From Tyto alba (lineage: Eukaryota; Chordata; Aves; Strigiformes; Tytonidae), in assembly GCF_018691265.1 (NCBI RefSeq), contig NW_024881272.1, positions 19,085,323 to 19,149,322 of the forward strand: a DNA stretch of 64,000 bases, written 5' to 3'. Below, piece after piece: positions 48,215 to 63,100 of the stretch (position 1 is its first letter; each line of letters opens with the position of its first letter). A model generated the notes under the pieces. The model was given only the letters and a program-made list of their open reading frames with translations, did not search any database and was not told the origin of the DNA. The translations under genes and the position numbers were made by a program.

Positions 48215-51200
48215 GGTCCAACAGGTAAAATACACTGCTTGTAGTGTTGTTTCCAAATCCTTCCCCTTAACCACCTTGGCACATAGCAAATGACTGTCAG
48301 AGAAAGTGGAAGAATTTTTCTGTCTGTTCTAGTGGTGGGCAACTTTGAGTTTCCACCACTGAAAACGCTCATGCTCCACCACGCGGAGTTGAGGTTCTGC
48401 ATTATAGCTAAATCACAGAAATCTGACTTGAAACTCATCTCAGATAGGGGAAATCAAGGTGTGTTTATCTCCAGCACAAACTCCATGCTCCAAGAGGGAT
48501 GCATGGGTCAGAGTCATTCCCCCAAATCCTCCTGTACCTGAGTGATTTAGCTTTGTGTGAACAGCCAAAGCATTTGGACTTCTGCCTGATGAAGTCAGTC
48601 CTAATTTTTCATATCTGCTATGCCTTTGCCTCAACCTGCATGACCGTGAGACTTAGTTTAAATAATTTAGGCCTTTCTCCAGATATGTCTCACTATCTCA
48701 GCTACACTTTTGGATGCTGAACAGCTCAGCTTCTTGAGAGCCAAGAGCATTCTGATATATTAAGGACTTGCTTTGTCATGTTAAAAATATGTAATATATC
48801 TGAGTGAATACAGTATTAGGAAAAAAACCCCAACAAATATTTTTTGCCTTTAAAGGCAAGGTGTTCTCGGTTTGTTTCAGAAAGTTGATAGACATGTGGG
48901 TCCGCATCAGCTGCTGAGACAGACACAGGAATAACTCTTATATTTAATGTGATTCTAATCACTAGTAAGGTCACAAACTATACTGCAAGTTGATAACAAA
49001 TATTAATGAGCTTTTACAGCTTTCAACAGAAAACTGTATGGACCATGTCTAGATTTCACACCAGAAACTTCTGCGAGCAGCTTGTGAGGTTATGGCATGC
49101 TGCAGAGTATTCCCATCTCTTCTCACACCACATCCACTGCGGAGGGGCAGACAGACCAAGACCATGACCTCCTGAGGCACACCTTTATCTTTTTTTATAC
49201 TATTGCACAGAATAGGCAGCATTCAATGGCAAGCTAATCAGACTTGCCCTACTGAATCTGTAGCAGATGTGTTGAAACACTGGCATGTAGGTGCACTAAA
49301 ATAATCTTGGGACTGCTCATTAAATAGTGTTAACTTTCATCCCTGCTCACCACTGGCAGTATTTCCATTCACTGAGCTGGTAATAAAAATATCTCCCATG
49401 GTCTTTAAAAGGCAGGGGAAAACAGTCAATGAACTACAAAATAACTAGCTTTCTGGCTCTGGAGTAACATTTCCCTCCCCCTCCCCACTTCAGGGAATAA
49501 AACAAGGGTGAATTTACCTTGTCCTCTAAATTTATCACTCAGCAAGAAACTATATTAAAGGAAACCATTCCCACTGTTTTGGCATGGTTGCTATATTACT
49601 TGCTTGTTCTGGGAGTATCATTTTGGTAATGTAAGAAAGGAGGAGTGTGATTTTTTTGGAGAAAGAGGATCTCTACGGGAAGGGGAGCAATCTTAAATGT
49701 TCTGTTTTGGTGAAAGGAAGCTTTGTCCTGAATGACAACTTGCATTATAAAAAGTTTACTTTAAAATGGCCTTTCTTAGTAAGTAATGCACGCCTTCTAT
49801 TTACTTCCTGCGAAGGTGTCCAAGCACGCTATTTAATTCTCCCCTGCATGCAGGGGGATCATGCAGGACTGACCTAGCGTTACCTGTCCCAGGCATAGGA
49901 GGAAATGCACTAAATGGTGGGGTTTTAGCCCAGCTCTGTGCCACCCTGTGTGCCAGGCAAAGGTGCAGCTGTGACTCTGGAGTCTTGGGTGAGTGCAGGG
50001 AGAGGTGCAGAGCCATGGGCATGTGCCGGAGCAGCCCTGGCAATGGGGAGGTTATGGGGGAAAAGGAGGTGCCCCCCACTGCTGCTCTGGCCTTGCAGCG
50101 CAGGAGCAGGCATGAACTGCTTTGGGGTTTTCTCCTGCTCTGTCAGGCTTCAGGCAGGGGAGAAATCCAGCTTTTATTTGCTTCGGATTTAATCAGAACT
50201 CTCCTCAAATTAAAGGAGTGTTTTGTAAAAGCAAAGCTGTCAGGAAGCGGAAAAGTGCATAAGGAAGAGAGCAAAAGGTTTTATGTGCATTTCAGCAGTG
50301 TGCCTCTGACCCTGTTTACACAGGGGCATTGCCTGGTTTTTCACATCTAACCAGTTTAAAGGAAACACATATCCCCATGTACTCTCTGCCACCAGTGGGA
50401 GTAGACAGGCTCTTCCAGAAGATCCAGTGTACTGAAACCAGGATCCCATGGCAAACTGGAGCTACCCAGTATGTCACCTAGTGTTCAACACAGGTGTTTG
50501 ATTTAGTCCTGGAATGGGAGCAAAACCAGTACTTGCAGCAAATGGTTAATCTGCTCAGAGCTCTTCTTTCATCCAAAGTAATTTCCTTCACACACTGCAG
50601 ACTTCGGGACAGCTGCAAAATAAAAGAAATTGATGAAAGCTTTCAGCTTTGATTTCCACTGGCACTGTCAGCCTACGTTGACACCTGTGTAAAGGAGGAG
50701 AGTGGCAAATATCTACCTTTCTACCTTCTCAGAGTGAGACTTGCTGGGTCTCTAAGTATCAGAAGGGCTGCACAGGTTTTTTTTTTTTGTAGCTGCATAT
50801 AGAGACCACTTACAATGGAATGTCACTTCAAAGTAGTGATACACTGGCTGCATTTGGAGTCTGGCAGACATGTGGGTGCTGACTGGGACCATGCTGCAGA
50901 TGACAGCCCCACCACTGCCCCCACAACTGCACACCAAGGAGCTGTTTACTGCTCGTCAGCAAATCTGGGGGAACTGGCACTCTGCAAATGCCTGTCCTGA
51001 AATGAAACACGAGGTAATTTAATACTAGTTTGTATCACAGTGAAAATGTGTATGCCAGTGATCCCCTTTTTCTACAAAAAGTCGTGTAAATACTCAGGAA
51101 GCCTTGCACTTGAGCCTAGACCCTGTCTGTGATCTCCTCACTGTCTATAAGACTCTGGGAAGTTCTGCATATGATGTTTCAGAAATACACGAGCTGCTGC

Positions 51201-54200
51201 TCACCCTATCCAAATGCAGAAGGTGTTTTCCTCTGTCCTCCAACCTTTGCCAAAGGCACCTGGGTGATGGTGGGCTCGGGACAAAGACTCTGCAGATGCT
51301 GGCAGAAGGAGAATGTGTCACTTTCATAGTGGAGCCCATTACAGGTGCAAGGCCACTGCTTGATCCATGGGCAGACGTGCTGTGCCCCCTCCTTCCTTCT
51401 ATAAATGGTTTTCTCCTTGATTAGTGGTCTGCCTCACCACTTCTGTTTCAATGGTCTAACTTAAAGCAGGGCTACAAATTTGCATCCCTACAGCCAGCAA
51501 ATGTCCTTAATTATATGTGTCTTTATATGTTTAAGGAAAATTTCAGGTTTGAAAATGGGTGAAGAGAGGAAAGGTTTCTATATTTGTAAGGCTATGCATT
51601 TTTTCTCATGCAGTATTTCCTGTAAAGACATCTGGGGCTGATTCTTATTTATGGCAAGGCTGCTTTACATGATTACAAAAGGGAGTTTGAAGCATGAACA
51701 ATGGTGTTTTCTGCTGAAGCAATGCTGGGGGCTGGTGGAAAGGGGAAACCCATCAGTATTCCAACGTCCGAGTGCAATTGCCATGTTTTGAGGTACAGTC
51801 ACTGGAACCACTTCCACCCTCCCTATATGGGATGCTCAGCTGTGCTTCTCGTGGAAGTCATACTTGCAACAGTGAAGGAGACATCTTGCTTATCCTGGTT
51901 TAGGAGGGGAATAAAAAGGGAGGATCCCTCCAAAACCACAAATCAGTAGAAATTCCTTCTATAGTTTTTACTCCTTGTTCATTACAGTGTTCACTGCAAG
52001 CTTTCAGTTGAACGTGGCCGTTTGAGCAGTCTTTGATTATGCAAAAAGTATCACAAGAAGATGTAGCTTAGTCTTGTCTACTGTTAGTCAAACACCACCT
52101 CTTCATGTTCTCAAACATGTTATTTCCTGGGCATGCTTATAGTACCCAAGCAAGTACTTTTTTCCTTCTATTTTTTTCCATAGATAACCTGTGAAAAGGT
52201 CACAAGCCACAAACTGTTGCTATTTCCAGAATATCTGTAATATTTGCCCATTCCAATAAGCTCCCTACAAGAAAGTCAGAGTTCAACCTTATCTAGAATG
52301 AAGAAGAAACATTACAAAGCTTACACAGCTTTCTTCTTGATTTTTATGTATCAACCACAGTCTTTTCCACTTCCTCTTCTAAAACAAGGCTGGAAAAGTC
52401 ATCAAGAAGATGCATTAATTCATTTAAAGGTTGCTGAATCAGGAAATGAAATGGAGAGGTAATTTATGCTAGATACTTTTTGGTGTTTTTTTACTATGAA
52501 CCATGACCTTTGCTTTGTCACCAGTTCAGTTCTGTCCAAGTCCCAAGCCAGACATTAATATTTAATATGCTTTGTAGATGTCAACTTTTTTTGTTGGATC
52601 ACTTACTGTCCTTCTATTAAGGACACAATATCCTAGCAAATGATTAAAGATACCCACTGGCTAAATAAAAATGCCAGATGCAAAGAAATTATGTTCATTT
52701 ACAAATATAATGTAAGAATGACAATATTTCCTTCAATTTTTCTTGTTAATGACACTGCCACTTGTTGGCCAAAGAAGCATTCCTGACTAAGTCTCTCCCA
52801 TTGCCTTGTTACCAGATGAGCTGAAATTAAAAGAAACCAAAAATGAAGACAACTGCCACGGAGTTCAGCAGGTGTGAATCTGTTATTCTCATTAGTGTAA
52901 ATCTAGGGTATCATCATGAACATCAGTGCAGTTAAGGGAAAAAAAACTTAAGTGAGGACAAAATTGATTGAATATATGTATGAAATATAAATATCTGAAC
53001 AGAGTAGTAACTGTATTCTTGATTACATTTGCCTTGGACTCTGGTGTCCAAAGGGCCATCGCTGAACCGCTGTGAGTGACCTGTGGGACTGGAAGACCTC
53101 TGTGCTGTTGAATCTCTTCCAAAGCCTCTTTTCAAGGGTAATCCCTCAGGCCCCAGAGCAAGTGCTGCATGTCTGGGGAAGGACTGCTGAGGGCAAAGTC
53201 ATGCTGCAGGAGGGCCCAGGCTGCCTTGGAGCTGGCGGGCAGCCCAAGGGAGTTTCCATCCCTGCTGCACCTGGGATCCCTCAGCAGCCAGAATGAGGAA
53301 GGTCTGATGGTGACCTGAAACTATCCTAAACTTTTCTCCTCTTCCAGCTCTATGATTTCTCGCTTTACTAGAGGTGGATTTTTTTCTGCATGACAGTAAT
53401 ACTGATTAATCCTCTAAAATTCATTGAGCCATGGTATGAATCCTAGTGCAACTGTACTGGCATGTAACACAGCTGAGTGACCTGTCCTGCAGAGCAAGGC
53501 ATGATCTGGAGTCCCTTGTCCAACTACCCAACCTGCCTCTTCTGCCCCATTCATGTCAGCACTGCTTCTTGCCTTGGCCCTCAGGCCTCTGCCATCAGGA
53601 CTGGTGCTGTTGTAGTGCCTGTGTGCTTACTCTATTGTGATGAGGTTAGAAACCAGCAGTAAAAATATGCTTCAGCACAGCTGCTTGGTGCTTGCATTGA
53701 TCAGACCAAGTGAACTACATGTGTCAGGGAAGATAATGTGGCTCTTCAGGCAGGAAGTGCTGCTGAATTTGAAGAACTGAAATCCTGGTGGTGTTTTCAG
53801 ACCTCCTTACAGTGCTGACTTCTGTTACTCTGAGGATGGCACAACAACATGCTTTACCTGCAGACTGGCATTGAAAACAACCCACCAAATCTGCTTCACC
53901 CGAAGTAACCTGTGATACAGCAAGGTACAAGAGGCTGATACCTCAAGTTTTCCCATTTCTGCTTTTATGTCAGCACGATACAGTTCTGAATATTTAAAGA
54001 CTGAGGTATTTTGGTTACTAGTGGAGTTTTCTCCATGCTGCTTCCCAAATGCAACTTCGATGTTCAGAGAAGGGAAGGTCCTGGTTCAGAGACTCCAGGT
54101 GAGGAACAGGCAAAGGTCTTCTGGGGTGAGATCCCCGCTCAGCCCAGAGGCTGCTGAGAGTATAGTCCTCACATAAGGAAGCTGTAAATCAGCCCAGACT

Positions 54201-57200
54201 GCAAAGTCCTAGAAGTAAACTGCCCATGCTTCATTCTCCCTGAGAAAGCAAACAGTGTCAAGTTCAGGGTGAGAAACCCTCTTTCTTCATAAAGAGATTG
54301 ATATCTTCCTAAATACATGTGACATTGCTAACTTCTAAGTTAGGCATGTATCTTCCAGGTTTAAAAGGGTTTGAAGTTGTTTGTATAAAGCTATGGAGTC
54401 TATAAACTAACCTTTCAAAGGTTTGGGGCAAACACACTCTTATAATTTTTCTTCACTTGCATGACAGGTCTGCAAAAAAAATCTGAAAGATCACTCCAGT
54501 ACAGAGTAACAACTAATAGTTGAATTAACCGTTCTCTAAAGCAGTCACATTTAACTATAACACCTATAAAATCTTGTCTTAGTACTTAAAAAATCAAAGA
54601 AGTAAAAGTACCTTTTCAGTAAATATTCATAGTTAGATGATCTCTAAGATCTTCCCAAAGAAGTTGTTTCAACAGCTAGCATTTTCATGCTAGGTTTTGC
54701 CCCCATGTTTTCTTAGGATTTTTTCCCCATTCCTGTCACAGGCACACAAATATTTCACCAAAATTGTCTGTCAATCTTCCTGCTCTGAAATGTGTTCAAC
54801 TTTAGATGGTGTTGTGTAGCTGTTGATAACATATTGGCAGCTATTGCTTCAGTCATGATGGCACAAAGAAATGAAGTCTCCTTGGGTTCATTGAGGTTAA
54901 ATCCAAAACACAACCAGGAAATACTGACCCCTCAATCCCCTCACGGGCATTTGCTGTGCATAAGAGTTGAGGCATGTCTCTGTGAGATGCCTCTGTAGAA
55001 AACAAGTCAAAATCTGTCTCTCTGAAAAGGATATCATAGACTACAACTTTTTCCTTACATATTTGTATATGTGAAAGCAGTAGGTAGCTTTCTGCAGGTA
55101 GAAATACTGGAGCAAAAAGAATATGTTTGCCCAGCTTGATTAAACTTCAGGTAGAACAGGATTATGTGTTTCAGGGTAGCTGCTTACAGGGAGCTGAAGC
55201 CGCTAGTAAATCTGCAATTTGAAGTATTTTACTGTCAGTTTAGGATGCTGGAATATTGTGTGCAGTCCCTCAAGCTGACTCTCATGGCCGAGCTGCTGCA
55301 GAGATTTGTCCGAGGGTGCCAGGAGAGTTGCGGGCGAGCAGTGACTGTGGGGAGCGATGGCGATTTGTCCCGGCTCCTTGCTTGGCGAGGCAGCGGTGTA
55401 CCCCGCAACAGGCTGTGCACGGGGATGGCAGGGCAGCACCCGGTGCCTCTGGATCCACAGCACATCCAGTCTCCTCTCCAAGGCATTAAAGCATACACGT
55501 TTTACACTTCCCTTGCATCTCAGTCTTTTCTGTGGTAGGCTTTTCTCTAGAGACAAGCATCTGAAATGAGTCAACTTAAACCTGATCTTTCATCATTGAA
55601 ACAAGGGACTTGATATATATTTAGGCAAAAATGAAGGTTTCCTAACCACTCTTTCTAAAGAGAAGACTTACAAAGTATGAGCTATATTTCTGAGTATCAT
55701 TCTAGTGCATGGCTTGACTTGATCTTCTGAAAGACTGAAACTGATCCCCTACAACTTATTTGTAAGTACTTATTTTACTCCTTTACATATGAAACAGTAT
55801 CCAGACAGCACAAGTTGTCTGGTGGAAAATTTGTAAGTGATTTGCTATTCCTCTCTCATGGTGAGTTTCTGCTGTAGCACATTCAGGACTGCACAATTGC
55901 AAGATAAAATAAAACTGAAAATATGACAAATGGAAGCAGACTAAAATAAACCCCTGGTGTGAGATATCATTACCTGGTGTTGAGAAAGCAATTCAAGATT
56001 TTCATACAATTGGCTATAAGGTTTCCTGAGCTAAATCATGCTGTCAACAAACTGCATAAAAGTAATTTAACAAATGTCAGAACAACTTGGAAAAAAAAAT
56101 AAAAAAACAAAACAAAACCAAACCAACAATACAAACTACTTGAGTGCAATGGCAGGATAAAGCTATTGTATGACCTGTCATGAGAACCAGTGAATGGAGA
56201 GAGCTGTTTCTAACACTTTGAAAGCATCTTGGGCAGCTATAACCCAGCTGGCTAAGCTGGCAAATATGCTGTCTGGAGAAAGGGGAAGAAAGAATATTTT
56301 CCCCCACAATATGATATGGGGGGGGGGGAAGTTTTTTTAGAAATGTTGTCATAGTTCCCTTTGAGTTATCCATGGTATGTTTCAGCCCCTGAATGACTCC
56401 ATTGGGCTGCATGTAAGTTCAAGAATTTTTATTAAAATTAATATTTTTATTAAGTTACTAAAAATTATGTTGCCCTTCTATTTTAAATCTCTATATGTAG
56501 TGTTATAGCCTGGTGTATATTTAAGAAACTTTAAGATAGATGGGTATGCAACATAGTTAAGAATTGCTGGAGGGGGCGGGAAATCCACATCATTATAGTA
56601 TGAAACAGATTAAGTCTATGCTTGCATAAAACCCGGGGGTAAAACACTGGATCAGTTTGCCAAAGAAACCTTTCCTGATTATGCTAAAATCTTTTATGAG
56701 AGGTTATAAAAGTCCTCCAATAAGGTTATTGAATAAGGATCACATAACTTAAAAACAAAGCCCCATACAAGATGCAGCTATAGGAACTGCTGTTCAGATG
56801 TACAGCATTGTTTGGCTCTCATAATTACCTCTGTGTGTGTTCTTCCCCTTCCAGGGAACACAGGAAAGCTCAGCTGTCGATGAAAGCAGAATACCAAACA
56901 ATATGACAGTCTGGCCTTACAGCTTCGCACAGCACAAATGGAGGGGGAAAGAGCAGGGAGAAGCACAAGGCACTGGGTCCAAGCTCCATGCAGGAGAAGA
57001 GAAATGCAAAAGAATGAGCTTCTCAGTACATGGTCAATAGGTGCAGCTGAGTTAAATGGGAAAACTAAATGACTTCCTATTAGTAGACTAGTCCCAGTTT
57101 TCTTTAACATTGAACAGGAATATCATCGGGGTGTAGGATACTGCTGTTTGCAATTATTTCAGGTGCATGAGCTCAGGCTGACAATAGCAAGCCTGTGCTG

Positions 57201-58557
57201 TAGAGCCTACTGTGGTGGTAGAAATGTCAATCCAAATAACCAAGAACTAAAAAAATTATCATAACACAGCTGGTATCGTTTGGGAGGATAATCTCTTCAG
57301 ATTTACGCACTACAGGACAAAAATGAAGCCCTATGCAATTTCAAACGCCACCATCCATCAAGCTTTTGCATTTACTGCATTTGGTGCTACACAACAGCAG
57401 ACTAGGGAGGAAGCAATCTTGTGTTAAGAAACTCCATGCTACAGCACTACACTAGAGAGAGATTACATGTGCAAGGCTGCAAAGGGCCAGACGCTGCTAC
57501 AGTGTATTTAGCTGGTAGTTATCACTGCGGGGAGCAGTTCCTGGGGGAGATGAGGAAGCCACTGAACGAGCTGAAACAAGACTGTGAGACTTGCATCCCA
57601 TGGAGAACCACAGTGTTACTGATAGTGCCTAACTCAAGCTGGCAATTCGGGGGCTGGACTGACAGCACAGCCAACAACTATCTCCCACTGCCAGATTTAC
57701 CTCAAGCTCTGAATGTACCTCTGCAAAAAGTGCATTTCTGAAAGCGAGAAGGGATCTCAGTGGCTCAAAATGCCATTGAGTTTCTGAGATGATCATCATC
57801 TGTTATGGCAACTATCAGCATTTGTTATGTTTTGCATGCATTTGATACTCTGCTTAGAAATAATGGAGTGGTGCTGAGGGCTGGAGGATAATGTGACCCC
57901 TGTGCTGTGTGTGCTTCTCTCTGCAACCAGCTCCTGTGTCTGCGGCTAGAAAGCACTGTAGGTTCCTGTTAGTATCATGCATTTAGACCCTTAGAAAACC
58001 AGAATGGTTTGAATGATAAAATTGAGGGGTCTTTTCTGTATTATATTCTTCTAGGAAATAAAAGGTGGGAGGATTAGTTAATATTTTAGATTACAGGCGG
58101 TAGAGGTGTGTGTAGAGTGTGTAAATTCAGAGTTACTGCTGTTTAATGAACTGCAGTCACATATTGTAGCATATGTACATGTAATTGTCTCCCAAACTGG
58201 AGACAGAATCCTTAAAGATTCCCTTGCTACAAATTATTTCCCTAACAAGAGACAGAAATATAATACAGTATTACCAAATTAGATGATTCATTCTGATATG
58301 CTACTTAAAACATGCCAAGGACATTAGCTATGGCTCAGCCAAAACCTCCCTGTCTGAAATAAACATTGATCTGATGGAGTCCTGCATTAATTTTTAAAAC
58401 ATAACAGCAGGGGGCAAGGAGGGCCAAGGTTTTTCACTGTAAGCTAGCTGTTTACACAATAGAAATGAGATATATTTTCAGTGCTTACTGTTCTTTTTCT
58501 AAATAATTCTCCCCAGAAGCTGTATTTGCAATGGTGAGGTTCTGAAGAATTCTAGGA

Positions 58558-58580
58558 TTTTTTTTTTTTTTTTTTTTTTT
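58558..58580. repeat. Poly-T tract, 23 bases
   Basis: An uninterrupted run of T. On the minus strand it could be a retroposed poly(A) tail, but no AATAAA lies at the expected distance. Confidence 0.8.
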
Positions 58581-59982
58581 AAGGCTCTTCCAGAATAATT
58601 CAGTTTTCAGTAAATAGTCTGGAAAAACAAATCTTGCCTTGCACATTGGGTGTAAGGTTGCAGAAATATATTTTTAGGGTAAGGAGCTCGATTGATATTT
58701 CAGCTGTATTACATACATTTGGTCTCAGTGCAGCTCATTGTTTATTTTTTGCCCTTGGATGATGCAGTAACATTTAGCTTATATGCATATTGCATGCAAC
58801 CTATCCCTAACATCTGAATAAATCTTGTATTTTCAGTCATCTGGCATACTTGTAAGTTCTCCACATTTTTTATTACTTTGCTTACAAGTAATTACTCTGG
58901 ATACAGCACAGTCTATTTATATGCTTTGTAAACACTCCCACTTCCAAATGCTTTGTGGTATCGTTTTCTTCGGTGTCATTATGGAAGATTGTCAAATGAG
59001 GGAAGCAGCTGAACTGGACAGGCATAGAAAAGAATGGAAAATAAATCCCTTAACATCAACAAGGAAGCGATTGTCAGTGTCAGCAAATATTTATCTGATA
59101 ATTATTCTGTTGAGTTATTTACAAGTTTGGAGTAATATGTTACCTGCTGCTATGCAAAATGAAGATTTGCTGCTTTTTCTGCCAGACTGCCAAGTGCAGT
59201 AACTTCAGTGCATAAAATTCTATTGCGCAGAAGCAGCTTTGGTGCCACTGGGATTCTTCCCGCTACTTGATGATGGTCTGACAGCAGTGATCAGTCCTCT
59301 GGTGCTCTTGCAGGCACAAACACTTATTCAAAAGTACCTTTAGGATAATTTTATTATCTTTTTCTTAAAATAGATGCATGTCTCCATTTTTATGGATTAA
59401 TGTATTTTCTTCAGTTCTACATGTAGGACAAGGGCACACTTGCCTGGCTGTTGCTAGTACATGTTGTGGCCTCATACTGATTGCCAAAAGAGCAGAAGGA
59501 AGTTTCCTATCCCCAGGTTTACTAAATCAAAGGTCTTCAAATCTCTGCCATCCTTGGAAGTGCAGAGAACATGGCATTGAGTGAAGGCACAGAGGTGCTG
59601 CTGGTGTGAAATGCTCCCCTCTCCTGTGACCCAGTTCCTGAAATCTGGAGTTCTTCCATAAAACCCATGGGTGTATTTGACAGCTACTGCGATTTTGCAA
59701 AGGTAAACTGGACCTGGTAGAGATGATATTTCCAAAAATGAAGGCTATGTTCATATAAAGAAATGTGTCACTGAAATACCCAGGTGGATTTTAAGAGAGG
59801 CTTTTATGCCTTGGAAAATTTACCACTTTTTGATTGTCATTGTTTCCTCAGGAGTCTGCTTTGACAAATGTGGTGTTTTAATACCTGCAAATACTCCAAA
59901 TAAATTGACCAAACATTAACTGGAAGGCTCTGTTTTATAATCAGCCTCATACCGTCCCAGCTACCCCTGTGAATGACAAAAA

Positions 59983-60121
59983 ATAAAACCCAAAACAAAA
60001 CAAAACAAAAAACAAAACAAAACAAAAAAAAACAAAACAAAAAAAACTCCCACAAAACAAACACAAATACACACATGCCCCATAAATAAAAAAAAAAACC
60101 AAAACAAAAAACCAAACCAAA
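59983..60121. repeat. (CAAAA)n-type simple repeat
   Basis: An A-rich region with many CAAAA and CAAAAAA units. Its complement produces spurious Phe/Val-rich ORFs on the minus strand. A shorter relative lies at 56088-56128. Confidence 0.85.
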
Positions 60122-63100
60122 TAAAACACTTGTAAAGAATATTAAGCTTAGGGAAATAATTTTCTAGTCAATAATGTTACTTTAAGAATAATGCAAATCT
60201 TCTGAACATCTGGGGATATTTGTCCAACTTCCTAGTGTGTATTTAAACTATGAAAATGTTTTCTGAGATAAGAAAGGTTATAGCTGCTATTCTTTGTGAA
60301 GGAATAAAATATAAATTTCATTGAAAATGTTTATTAAAATCCATTTTGTTCCAACAGGGAAATAAGAAAACTGTTATATTTAAATATGTAACATTGAAAT
60401 CATTGTAAGTTAGCTATTAAGAGAATACTTTGCTTTGGAAAAGAGCAGCTAGCTTACATGTGTTGGCTGACCAATTTAAAGCAAAGCTGAACATCTGATA
60501 AACATAAATGATATTTTTTGTATGCACATTCTAATGCCATAAGTACTTAAAGACAAAAAAAGTGATCCCCAAACTATAATATAGAAAAAGAACAAACTAG
60601 AATTTTTATGTAATTTTTTTTTCCTCCTACTGCTTTTACAGTTGTCTACATTTTGGTCTGTGTGAATGTCTATCTTAGCTGGATGGTTTCAGAAAACCTT
60701 AACCAGCCCCAGCTGGTTTTGAATGGAGGTAAAAAGTATTTTATTGTGCCTGTGTTTGAAAATGGAGACTGAGGTAAGGATTGGTATCTCCTGCTCCAAA
60801 GAAAATGGCTAAAATCTGGCGGTGCAGAAGATGGTCGTGCCAGCCTGACGTCTTGCCCTGCCGTTACACCTCAGGCAGGCTGTGAGCCTTTCCAAAAGCA
60901 GCAATTTGCTTCTGTCCAGGAAAGATACTGAAGGTTTCACCCCTCAGCTTCCTGGAGGTCCCAAGGTGCAACGCCCATCCGCCTCTGGGAGACCTGGACC
61001 ACCAGAAGAAGTTTGAGGCCCTGTGAAAAGTAATCCGCGGGCCTGTAAGGCCTCCAGCACGCAATGCGAGGTTGCAAACAAAAGTTAATGCTGGTACTTT
61101 GACAAGTTCTGGATTTCTCAGCCTTGATGATATCCATGCATTAAACTGTTGCATGTCTTTGGGTCAGCATGGTGCAGTTACGCATATCATCCGTTGTTCA
61201 ACTTTTGACTACGCCTAAGCCAGCACCGGATAACTAAATGACCATGAGGTTTTTACAGCAATCTGTAATAAGAATAATCCTGGCACATCTGGCTTGATGG
61301 CCTTGTTTGATCCAAGCAGGAAAAAAGTGTCAACTTTCAGATGTATTTGTAATTTTTCTCTAGTTTTTTTTAATCAATACTTATAGGAGGATTTTATTCA
61401 GTTTTACTTTTTTCACAGGACATGAGTGGGGTGAGGGAAAGGGCTGCTCTGAAATAATTTTGCGACTAATGAAAGACCTAGTTCTTTACTTTCCTGGAAC
61501 AGTAGTTCTTGTTCACAAATCTAATAAATTTTAAATAACTAAAGAGCAGGATCAAAATTTCTATCTCTAAAAATAAGGTGATGAAAGTAGCTTATTAAAA
61601 ATACTATGCTATATTGGTGGTACAGCTGTAACGGATTTACAAAAATTAATTATATTACTATAGTAAAAATATCAGCATTGAAGTTTGTGCCAATGTATTT
61701 TGGTCTTGGATTCCACATATTCATCTGTCTGGTATTTTCAGAAAAAGCAATCTACTTAAAGTCTCTTTCTCTATAGAAAATCTTTCCTGCCATTATACAT
61801 GCCTGATCTAGAATCCTTAATTTGGAAATTAAATGTTCATCATACAAAAATACCTTGTTGTACTTGACAGTATTTTTAGCTTTCTTCTTAAATTCAGAGA
61901 TTCCAAGAAAATGGACACCAATAAGCCCTATTTTTTCCCTTTAGTGGGAGCTAAAGAGTACTGAGGAAGTCCAATGATGACTTACTCATGCGGAAAAAAA
62001 AAAAAAAAAAGAGTGGGAAATAGTGCAATTGCCATTTTCATTGATATTTTTAATACCTACTGAGTCTGGAAACACTTGTTCTGATGAATGTCATCAACAA
62101 ATGTTGTCGGTTTTAAATTACTCCATTGTTCTACATGATTTAGGTACGCTGTGTGTTAAGAGACTCAGGATATTTAAAAACCACTAGAGAGAATTAGTGG
62201 GAAGGTGGAGAAAACTTTCTGCCGTATCTGAGCAATCATTTGTTGTTAATGGTTGAGGTAACTGTGTGAAGTTGGTCAAATTATTTATGTTTTTGTGATT
62301 AAATTTCTTTCTTTCTAAAGATGGAGTTAATGATTATTCATAGTATTATGACATTATTTCTCCCACTTTCAAGGTTTGGGCAGGGAAAATGGAGTTCTTG
62401 TGGCTGCCCCAAACAACTGTATTTTACATCATTTTGAAGGTCATAAACTGGAGTCTCATGGAATTTTCTGCTTATATAATTGGGGAGAAAATTCTGATAA
62501 GATTTTTAATGTGAGAACAAGTCCTCTTCAAGGAAGAGATTTATTGTGGTGTTAACCACTGAGCATCAGTAACTTACCTCTCATCAGGTGACAAAGTGGA
62601 GGACTGAGGCTTCAGCAAACTCCCCTTGCTGTTGCCAGAAGCTAATTTTGCAGAAGCAAGCCCAAACCGTATTTTAGTTACTGCAGAAGGAATATCTGGG
62701 AACACAGGTTTTTTTTTTTGGCTGCAGAGCAGCACTGTGAAAACCTGCCCAGCCCCAGGACTGGAAACAGAGATCATCAAGAAAGACTTTTCTAGGACTA
62801 ATGAACTGTGGAATGAAGCATCTCCCATAGATGCTGAGAAAATAAAGGGAATGTCTTTAAAAAGGACTGGCCTAATGCAGAGTTCTCTGTGGCTCGGGAA
62901 TGAAATACTTCTCAGATGACTGCGCTGGTTCTTCCAGATGTGTGAGCAATTTTTAGTGCTGATGAGATTTTGCTAGCGGGCTAAGAGCACCATATGAGTA
63001 TGGACAGCTTTGCTTCAAATGGACACCATATTTATTCTTTTACAGAAAGTGATTTTCAGGAAATACCTGCAGATTTTATCCTGCAGAAAGATGTCCTGTA

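Noticed and set aside
59837..60129. Phe/Val-rich minus-strand ORFs
   Set aside because: They are translations of the complement of the (CAAAA)n repeat.
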